From Grimontia sedimenti (GTDB taxonomy: Bacteria; Pseudomonadota; Gammaproteobacteria; Enterobacterales; Vibrionaceae), in the NCBI RefSeq assembly GCF_011045095.1, contig NZ_JAALDL010000013.1, positions 104,899-168,898 of the forward strand: DNA of 64,000 nucleotides. The letters run 5' to 3'. The position numbers and the translations under genes were made by a program. Below are positions 56,686 through 64,000 of the stretch, piece by piece (within the stretch, counting starts at the first letter, position 1; each line of letters starts with the position of its first letter). Under the pieces are notes generated by a model. It was not told the DNA's origin. It ran no database searches and saw nothing but the letters and a program-made list of their open reading frames with translations.

Positions 56686-57663
56686 TTACTCTGCTATCCA
56701 CGCCTGAGCGATGCCGGCGGAAGTGCCGGATATTACGCGACCAGTTGGATCGATGGCGACATCATACACGACTGCACTGGGTGGACGCGTATTTTGTTGC
56801 TCTTCCGCCAACCAGCGGCCGAGATTGTCCCCGCTTTCTACATCCCAAAACTCTACCCGTCGTCCCGGCGTGCCGGTCACTAGTTTGGTGCCATCATCTG
56901 AAAAACGGGCGGTTGAGAAATTTGGGTGGCGGTGGAACATGTTGAGCTCTGTTTTCGGCTCGCCCGTCGATAAATCCCAGATAATGGCGGTGTCATCACC
57001 ATCTGCAGAGAAAGCGAATTTACCGGTGCGGTGCAACTCTACGCGGGTAATACGATGCTCATGAGGAAATTCATTGAGGATTTGTCCGGTTTCCGTGCTC
57101 CAGAAAAAGGCATTGTGGTCATTACCGCCTGACATGGCGAATTTTCCATTGGGCGCGAGCGACACACTGTTCACTTTATCTTGGTGGGCAAGGAACTCTA
57201 GGCGTCTTCCTGTGCCTAAGTCCACGAATAGGGCTTTGCCATTAGAAAGGGCAAGCAGGACTTTTTCGCCATTATTGCTGATATCAACGTCGCGGATAAT
57301 GCCGTCGGAAATCGACCACAGACCTTCGGCTTGTCCCCATGCCAAATCCCATACCGCAAAGTTTTGCGATGTGGCGGTAATGGCGTAGCGGTTGTTGTCT
57401 GAGATCTGACTGGCGAGCACGGTGTTTTTATCCGGGTCTTGATCGCCGAATTCGGCCAGCTTTTTATTTTGTACCAAATCCCACAAATCAATGCCGTGGG
57501 ACGTGGAAGCGATGAGCGCGAAGCGGCCGTCTCGGCTAAGGCTGAAACTGGTCACGCCATCCGGATCCAGCGTCCAGCGCTGGGCTTCATGGGTAGAGTG
57601 AAAGCAGCCGGAAAGTGCTAACAGTGTCAGAAATAAGCAAATTGTGCGGACGAATTGTCGCAT
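56686..57663 (-). CDS. WD40-repeat lipoprotein
   Basis: A 325-residue envelope protein of unknown function. The N-terminus has a signal peptide with lipobox ALSGC (Cys at about residue 20). The remainder forms about six or seven WD40-like repeats, each with Asp-Gly turns and endings such as IDLWDL, AVWDL, AFFWS, IIWDL and EFWDV, suggesting a beta-propeller. It is followed by slyX on the same strand and divergent from fkpA. A scaffold role at the membrane is likely for the fold, but no partner is known. Confidence 0.88.
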   Translation of the reverse strand: MRQFVRTICLFLTLLALSGCFHSTHEAQRWTLDPDGVTSFSLSRDGRFALIASTSHGIDLWDLVQNKKLAEFGDQDPDKNTVLASQISDNNRYAITATSQNFAVWDLAWGQAEGLWSISDGIIRDVDISNNGEKVLLALSNGKALFVDLGTGRRLEFLAHQDKVNSVSLAPNGKFAMSGGNDHNAFFWSTETGQILNEFPHEHRITRVELHRTGKFAFSADGDDTAIIWDLSTGEPKTELNMFHRHPNFSTARFSDDGTKLVTGTPGRRVEFWDVESGDNLGRWLAEEQQNTRPPSAVVYDVAIDPTGRVISGTSAGIAQAWIAE

Positions 57664-57785
57664 TGCCCTTGTGTTCCTTATCTTGGACCCCTATAACGTC
57701 GAGTATATTGATCGTTTCGGGCTTTCGCATCGTTATCGCGTAAGCGAATAAAAGAAATGTGGGTTTTATACCAACGGAGTCACTA

Positions 57786-58562
57786 ATGAAATCAGTTTTT
57801 AAAATGTCGCTGCTGGCTGCCACTGTTGCACTAGCTGTGGGTTGTCAGGAAGAAGCGAAAGACGAAACCGCAAAGGTTGAAGCGCCCGTTGCTGCTGAAG
57901 CTGTAACGTTCGCCACTGAAGATGACAAAGCGGCATACGCGATTGGTGCGTCCCTGGCGCAGTACCTGAAAGCCAATCTGGACCAGCAAGAAGAATTGGG
58001 CTTGTCACTGAGCAACGACTTGGTTCTGCAAGGTGTGCAGGACGCATTTGCTGACAAATCCAAGCTGACTGAAGAAGAAGCGCAGATGGCGCTGCAAGCA
58101 CTGGATCAGCGTGTTGCTCAGCTGGCTCAAGAAAAAGCTCAGGAAAAAGCCGCAGAAGCAGTGAAAGTTGGTGAAGACTTCCGTGCACAGTTTGCGAAGA
58201 CTGACGGTGTGAATACCACAGATTCTGGCCTTATGTACCTGGTAGAAACAATGGGTGAGGGTGATAAACCAGCAGCAGAAGACACTGTTGTGGTTCACTA
58301 CAAAGGCACCCTGACTGACGGTACCCAGTTCGATAGTTCTTACGACCGTAACCAGCCAGCGACTTTCCCACTAAACCGCGTGATCCCGGGCTGGACTGAA
58401 GGCGTTCAGTTAATGCCTGTAGGTTCTAAGTTCAAGTTCGTTATCCCGCCTGAGCTGGCATACGGCTCTCAGGATACGCCGGCGATTCCTGCCAACTCGA
58501 CGCTAGTGTTCGAAGTTGAGCTATTGGAAATCAAAGGCAAAGGTGACGAAGCGAAAGGTTAA
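57786..58562 (+). CDS. fkpA: FKBP-type peptidyl-prolyl isomerase FkpA
   Basis: A periplasmic prolyl isomerase and chaperone. The 258-residue protein begins MKSVFKMSLLAATVALAVGCQEE, where the Cys (about residue 20) makes a lipobox, so this version is probably a lipoprotein, unlike soluble E. coli FkpA. The N-terminal dimerisation domain is helical (about 45-145), and the C-terminal FKBP domain (about 150-255) has VVVHYKGTLTDGTQFDSS, VIPGWTEG and PELAYG. GGAG precedes ATG 57786. It is followed by a clear terminator. Confidence 0.94.
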   Translation: MKSVFKMSLLAATVALAVGCQEEAKDETAKVEAPVAAEAVTFATEDDKAAYAIGASLAQYLKANLDQQEELGLSLSNDLVLQGVQDAFADKSKLTEEEAQMALQALDQRVAQLAQEKAQEKAAEAVKVGEDFRAQFAKTDGVNTTDSGLMYLVETMGEGDKPAAEDTVVVHYKGTLTDGTQFDSSYDRNQPATFPLNRVIPGWTEGVQLMPVGSKFKFVIPPELAYGSQDTPAIPANSTLVFEVELLEIKGKGDEAKG

Positions 58563-58592
58563 TCCTTCGATTGCACGTTTGCTTACAAAGAG

Positions 58593-58619
58593 AACCCCGG
58601 CTTTTGTCGGGGTTTTTTT
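58593..58619 (+). terminator. Intrinsic terminator after fkpA
   Basis: AACCCCG pairs with CGGGGTT around GCTTTTGT, followed by T7. Confidence 0.9.
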
Positions 58620-58727
58620 ATTTTCTTGATCTAAGTCTGTTAGACTTATCGCTAGATTTTAAAGTTTGCAGCTTTCGTTTATCTTTGCCTGCGGTAAACG
58701 AAATCCATCACAAAGGAAGATAAACCT

Positions 58728-59450
58728 GTGGTATCGACAGACAGCTTTGGTGCGGACGTGATCGTCGAAAGTGACTTTATCGAGAGTAATCCTTTCACCG
58801 ACACCGATCGCGTAATCCTGAAATCTTATGAAGCCGTGGTAGATGGTCTTGCAGCCCTGATTGGTCAGCACTGTGAAATCGTGCTGCACTCGCTGGAAGA
58901 TTTGAACACCTCTGCTATCAAAATTGCCAACGGCGAGAACACTGGCCGTCAGGTGGGTTCGCCTATCACTGATTTGGCACTGCGTATGTTGCGTGATATT
59001 GAAGGATCTGAGCGAAACTTCTCACGTGCTTACTTCACGCGTGCTAAAGGCAACACCCTGATGAAATCTATCACAGTGGCCATCCGCAATGCGGACAATC
59101 GCGTGATTGGCCTTCTGTGTATCAATATCAATCTGGATGCGCCTTTCTCTCAAGTGCTGCAAGCTTTCATGCCGACAGAAGAAGCTCGTCAGGCTGTGTC
59201 TTCCGTGAACTTTGCCAGCGATGTGGACGAGCTGGTAGACCAAACGGTTGAGCGCACCATCGAAGAGATCAACGCAGACAAATCTGTGTCGAACAATACC
59301 AAGAACCGCCAGATTGTGATGGAGCTGTTCGATAAAGGTATTTTCGATATCAAAGATGCCATCAACCGCGTGGCAGATCGCCTTAATATTTCCAAGCACA
59401 CGGTTTATCTCTACATCCGTCAGCGAAAAGGTGAGGACGGCGAAAAATGA
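58728..59450 (+). CDS. YheO-type PAS/HTH transcriptional regulator
   Basis: A 240-residue DNA-binding regulator. Residues about 25-145 form the YheO PAS-like domain ([35 protein letters not shown]). The C-terminal part (about 190-235) is a helix-turn-helix of the DUF2087/YheO type: [26 protein letters not shown]. The start is GTG 58728 with AAAGGAAG upstream. The stop overlaps tusD (ATGA), so it is the first gene of a transcript that makes the tRNA sulfur relay; it may be autoregulatory. The ligand is unknown. Confidence 0.9.
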   Translation: MVSTDSFGADVIVESDFIESNPFTDTDRVILKSYEAVVDGLAALIGQHCEIVLHSLEDLNTSAIKIANGENTGRQVGSPITDLALRMLRDIEGSERNFSRAYFTRAKGNTLMKSITVAIRNADNRVIGLLCININLDAPFSQVLQAFMPTEEARQAVSSVNFASDVDELVDQTVERTIEEINADKSVSNNTKNRQIVMELFDKGIFDIKDAINRVADRLNISKHTVYLYIRQRKGEDGEK

Positions 59451-59839
59451 GCCTGAGTTATGTGCTGGTGGTGAATGGCCCAGTATACGGGCGCCAGTCA
59501 TCGCTGACCGCGTTCCGCTTTGCCAAAGCACTGATAGAAAAAGGACACACGTTAACGCGTGTGTTTTTCTATCAAGATGGTGTGTCCAACGCTTCCTCAC
59601 TGACAGTGCCAGCCAATGACGAATTTGATTTGGTTGCTGCTTGGCAATCACTGTCAAATGAAAGTGGCGTAGAGCTGGAAACCTGTGTTGCCGCTGCACT
59701 GCGTCGTGGTCAGGTGAGCGAAGAAGAGGCGAAACAGCATGCTCTCACATCATCCAACATGGCGGATAGCTTCTCTCAGGCGGGTCTTGGCGCGCTTTCA
59801 GAAGCTCTGCTGACTGCTGATCGCGTGATTCAGTTCTAG
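59447..59839 (+). CDS. tusD: Sulfurtransferase complex subunit TusD
   Basis: Accepts persulfide from TusA in the relay that makes 2-thiouridine at tRNA position 34. The 130-residue DsrE-family protein starts [19 protein letters not shown] and has the sulfur-carrying Cys in [14 protein letters not shown] (about residue 79). It overlaps the upstream regulator and precedes tusC by 8 bases. Confidence 0.95.
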   Translation: MSLSYVLVVNGPVYGRQSSLTAFRFAKALIEKGHTLTRVFFYQDGVSNASSLTVPANDEFDLVAAWQSLSNESGVELETCVAAALRRGQVSEEEAKQHALTSSNMADSFSQAGLGALSEALLTADRVIQF

Positions 59840-59847
59840 GTGCTGGT

Positions 59848-60204
59848 ATGAAAAAGATAGGTTTTGTTTTCTCTTCTGCGCCTCATGGCTGCGCGTCTGG
59901 TCGAGAAGGGCTCGATGCGGTGTTGGCAACTTCCAATTACAGTGAAGATCTTGTCCTGTTCTTCGTCGGTGATGGTGTGATGCAATTGCTGGCGGGCCAA
60001 AAGCCGGATGAGGTGCTGAGTCGCGACTATATTTCTACCTTCAAAATGCTGTCACTGTGCGATGTGGAGGAAATCTATGTGTGTGCTGACTCATTAGCTG
60101 AGCGTGGGTTGAGTGACCATCCCCTTGTTATTACGGTAGAAAAAGTCTCACCAACGGACATTGCAGCCTCACTGGGTCAATGTGCCAAAGTGCTCCAGTT
60201 TTAA
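59848..60204 (+). CDS. tusC: Sulfurtransferase complex subunit TusC
   Basis: A structural subunit of the TusBCD heterohexamer. The 118-residue DsrF-like protein reads MKKIGFVFSSAPHGCASGREGLDA and FVGDGVMQLLAGQ, the family pattern. It contains no obviously essential sulfur-carrying Cys, as known for TusC. It lies between tusD and tusB, 8 and 9 bases from each. Confidence 0.95.
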   Translation: MKKIGFVFSSAPHGCASGREGLDAVLATSNYSEDLVLFFVGDGVMQLLAGQKPDEVLSRDYISTFKMLSLCDVEEIYVCADSLAERGLSDHPLVITVEKVSPTDIAASLGQCAKVLQF

Positions 60205-60213
60205 GGATCGTCA

Positions 60214-60504
60214 ATGCTTCATACCGTTAATATTTCCCCTTATGCCTCATCTGCTCTGGCGAATTGTCTGCGATATTCCGAGAATCACAGTGAGATCCTT
60301 TTGCTCGAAGACGCGGTTGTTGCCGGGATTCTCGGAGGGCAGTGGCAGGAAAAACTGGTTTCGTCGGGGCGCAGGATTTACGTGCTTCAAGAGGACGCTA
60401 TGGCCCGCGGCATCGAGCATCAAATCGCCTCACAATTTGAACTTATTGATATGGAAGGGTTTGTAGAGCTAACAGCCCGGCATGTCACGCAAATGAAATG
60501 GTGA
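60214..60504 (+). CDS. tusB: Sulfurtransferase complex subunit TusB
   Basis: The third and smallest TusBCD subunit, 96 residues, DsrH-like. It starts MLHTVNISPYASSALANCL and contains ILLLEDAVVAG. It ends the tus genes; the str operon promoter begins 81 bases downstream. Confidence 0.94.
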   Translation: MLHTVNISPYASSALANCLRYSENHSEILLLEDAVVAGILGGQWQEKLVSSGRRIYVLQEDAMARGIEHQIASQFELIDMEGFVELTARHVTQMKW

Positions 60505-60585
60505 TTTAGCCGTCTATCTACTAGCGTAATAGTCTGGGATTGTTGCGGTTATAAAACGATCAAAGCAAAGATCGTTGTATAAATC

Positions 60586-61058
<473 letters not shown>

Positions 61059-61135
61059 TGGAATCCGTTAAGTAAGGCCAAACACTAATTAATTTGTAAT
61101 TTTGAAAAAACTGAAAAGTTTTGGATAAAACCTGA

Positions 61136-61627
<492 letters not shown>

Positions 61628-61637
61628 TACCTTTTTG

Positions 61638-61657
61638 GGCGCGACTTCGGTCGCGCC
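61638..61657 (+). other. UUCG hairpin between rpsG and fusA
   Basis: GGCGCGAC and GTCGCGCC form a perfect 8-bp stem around TTCG just after the rpsG stop. No T-run follows, so it is probably an mRNA stability or processing element rather than a full terminator. Confidence 0.6.
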
Positions 61658-61699
61658 TAAACCACACTCTAAGGATACCCTTAGTAAGAGGATACTACT

Positions 61700-63796
61700 G
61701 TGGCTCGTAAGACCCCTATTGAGCGCTACCGTAACATCGGTATTTGTGCGCACGTAGACGCAGGCAAAACTACAACAACAGAGCGTATCCTGTTTTACAC
61801 CGGTCTTTCTCATAAAATTGGTGAAGTGCACGATGGTGCAGCAACCATGGACTGGATGGAGCAGGAGCAAGAGCGTGGTATCACCATCACCTCCGCTGCG
61901 ACTACAACTTTCTGGCGCGGTATGGATGCGCAATTCCCTGAGCATCGCATCAACATCATTGATACCCCAGGACACGTTGACTTTACCATCGAGGTAGAGC
62001 GTTCCCTGCGCGTATTGGATGGTGCAGTAGTTGTATTCTGTGGTTCTTCCGGTGTTGAACCTCAGTCAGAGACCGTTTGGCGTCAGGCTGACAAATATGA
62101 AGTTCCTCGTATGGTTTTCGTCAATAAGATGGACCGTGCAGGCGCAGATTTTCTGCGTGTGGTTGAGCAGATTAAAGTTCGACTGGGCGCAACTCCAGTG
62201 CCAATTCATCTGAATATCGGCGCTGAAGAAGACTTCCGCGGTGTTATCGACCTTATCAAAATGAAGGCGATTAACTGGAGCGAAGCTGACCAGGGTATGA
62301 GCTTCACGTACGAAGACATCCCGGCAGACATGCAAGAGCTGGCTGATGAGTGGCACCAGAATCTGGTAGAAGCCGCTGCTGAAGCAAACGAAGAGCTGAT
62401 GGATAAGTACCTCGAAGAGGGTGAACTGACCGAAGCTGAAATCAAGCAAGCTCTGCGTGAACGTACACTGAATAATGAAATCGTACTGGCGACTTGTGGT
62501 TCTGCATTTAAGAACAAAGGCGTTCAGGCGGTTCTTGATGCTGTTATTGAGTTCCTTCCTTCCCCTGTTGATGTGAAAGCGATCAAAGGTGAAGACGAAG
62601 ATGGCAACGAGATCGAGCGTCACTCTGACGACAACGAACCGTTTGCAGCTCTGGCATTTAAGATTGCTACTGACCCATTCGTGGGTACTTTGACCTTCCT
62701 GCGTGTTTACTCAGGTGTGGTTAACACTGGCGACACTGTGTACAACTCAGTGAAGCAAAAGCGTGAGCGTTTTGGCCGTATCGTTCAGATGCACTCAAAC
62801 AAGCGTGAAGAAATCAAAGAAATTCGCGCGGGTGACATTGCAGCAGCCATTGGTCTGAAAGACGTCACTACAGGTGACACCCTGTGTGCACAAGAATCAA
62901 AAGTGGTTCTTGAGCGTATGGAGTTCCCTGAACCAGTTATTCAGATCGCTGTAGAGCCACGCTCTAAAGCAGACCAGGAAAAAATGGGTATCGCGCTGGG
63001 CAAACTGGCGGCAGAAGATCCATCATTCCGCGTTGAAACCGATGACGAGTCAGGCCAGACCCTGATCTCAGGTATGGGTGAGCTTCACCTGGACATCATC
63101 GTAGACCGTATGCGTCGTGAGTTCAGCGTAGAATGTAATGTAGGTAAGCCACAGGTGGCATACCGCGAAACCATCCGTGGTTCGGCTGAAGTCGAAGGTA
63201 AATTCGTCAAGCAGTCTGGTGGTCGTGGTCAGTACGGTCATGTTTGGCTGAAACTGGAACCATCTGAGAAAGGCGAAGGTTTTGTCTTCGTCGATGAAAT
63301 CGTTGGTGGTGTGGTACCGAAAGAGTACATCGGCGCTGTTGCTAAAGGTGTTGAAGAGCAGATGAGTAGCGGTGTACTTGCTGGTTACCCAGTGCTTGAT
63401 ATCAAAGCAACCCTTTTCGATGGTTCGTACCATGATGTTGACTCCAACGAAATGGCGTTTAAGATCGCTGCATCTATGGCATTCAAGAAAGGTGCACTTG
63501 AAGCGCAACCTGTCATTCTTGAGCCAATGATGAAAGTGGAAGTTACCACTCCAGAAGACTGGATGGGTGACGTAGTGGGCGACCTGAACCGTCGTCGTGG
63601 TCTGATTGGTGGTATGGATGAAGGTCCAGCTGGCTTGAAGATCATTCGCGCGCAGGTGCCACTGGCTGAGATGTTTGGTTACGCAACTGACTTGCGTTCA
63701 GCGACTCAGGGCCGCGCATCTTACTCTATGGAATTCAGTGACTATGCTGATATTCCTAAGAACATCGCTGATTCAATCATCGCAGAGCGTTCTTGA
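61700..63796 (+). CDS. fusA: Elongation factor G
   Basis: The GTPase that drives ribosomal translocation. The 698-residue product has G1 [13 protein letters not shown]3 DTPGHVDF and G4 [10 protein letters not shown], followed by the five EF-G domains. The start is GTG 61700, with AAGAGG upstream, as is common for fusA. It is the third gene of the str operon; 104 bases separate it from tuf. Confidence 0.99.
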   Translation: MARKTPIERYRNIGICAHVDAGKTTTTERILFYTGLSHKIGEVHDGAATMDWMEQEQERGITITSAATTTFWRGMDAQFPEHRINIIDTPGHVDFTIEVERSLRVLDGAVVVFCGSSGVEPQSETVWRQADKYEVPRMVFVNKMDRAGADFLRVVEQIKVRLGATPVPIHLNIGAEEDFRGVIDLIKMKAINWSEADQGMSFTYEDIPADMQELADEWHQNLVEAAAEANEELMDKYLEEGELTEAEIKQALRERTLNNEIVLATCGSAFKNKGVQAVLDAVIEFLPSPVDVKAIKGEDEDGNEIERHSDDNEPFAALAFKIATDPFVGTLTFLRVYSGVVNTGDTVYNSVKQKRERFGRIVQMHSNKREEIKEIRAGDIAAAIGLKDVTTGDTLCAQESKVVLERMEFPEPVIQIAVEPRSKADQEKMGIALGKLAAEDPSFRVETDDESGQTLISGMGELHLDIIVDRMRREFSVECNVGKPQVAYRETIRGSAEVEGKFVKQSGGRGQYGHVWLKLEPSEKGEGFVFVDEIVGGVVPKEYIGAVAKGVEEQMSSGVLAGYPVLDIKATLFDGSYHDVDSNEMAFKIAASMAFKKGALEAQPVILEPMMKVEVTTPEDWMGDVVGDLNRRRGLIGGMDEGPAGLKIIRAQVPLAEMFGYATDLRSATQGRASYSMEFSDYADIPKNIADSIIAERS

Positions 63797-63813
63797 TTGA
63801 TAGGTGGTTTTAA

Positions 63814-64000
<187 letters not shown>

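Overview
The window is a chromosomal housekeeping region of a gamma-proteobacterium of the family Vibrionaceae. The evidence is the gene order (ppc - arg genes - oxyR - mrcA - pilMNOPQ - aroKB - damX - dam - rpe - gph - trpS - extracellular nuclease - pabA - argD/astAD - crp - prkB - yheUTS - kefGB - slyD - tusDCB - str operon), an ArgH fused to an N-acetylglutamate synthase domain, and near-identity of several proteins (CRP, AroK, S12) to enterobacterial versions. A Grimontia/Enterovibrio-like genus is my guess from memory, not a measurement. I see no tRNA, rRNA, CRISPR array, prophage or transposase gene.

Layout. 1-8.05 kb: ppc (3' end outside the window) diverges from argC-argB-argG-argHA, with candidate tandem ARG boxes; the argE I would expect between them is absent. 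8.05-11.8 kb: a small DUF3624 gene and a peroxide-defence unit, a lipoamide-dehydrogenase-like flavoprotein with a Cys-rich tail plus a peroxiredoxin-glutaredoxin hybrid, divergent from oxyR. 11.8-18.9 kb: mrcA (PBP1A) divergent from the type IV pilus assembly operon pilMNOPQ. 19-26.2 kb: aroK, aroB, damX, dam, rpe, gph, trpS. 26.4-33.7 kb: a secreted nuclease, then the most unusual part of the window: a membrane hybrid histidine kinase and a REC/HD-GYP response regulator, overlapping by 11 bases, in which almost every catalytic residue has been replaced while the folds are retained. 33.8-39.7 kb: pabA, argD/astC, astA, astD (arginine succinyltransferase pathway), a DUF1338 protein and an unrecognised small ORF. 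39.8-49.6 kb: crp, yhfA, a rubrerythrin / Fe-S protein / DUF3501 cluster, then a probable operon MocR regulator-yheT-DUF3187-yheU-prkB with a divergent LysE exporter. 49.6-57.7 kb: yheS, a 268-bp MITE-like element, kefG-kefB, yheV, slyD, isoaspartyl peptidase, slyX and a WD40 lipoprotein. 57.8-64 kb: fkpA, a YheO-type regulator, tusDCB and the str operon (rpsL, rpsG, fusA, start of tuf) with a near-consensus promoter.

Quality note. Four genes (astD, yhfA, kefB, slyX) are each broken by a net loss of one base at or beside a short homopolymer, and in each the other frame restores the normal end of the protein. This pattern suggests sequencing or consensus errors more than gene decay, so the four are probably intact in the living cell, but that must be shown from reads.
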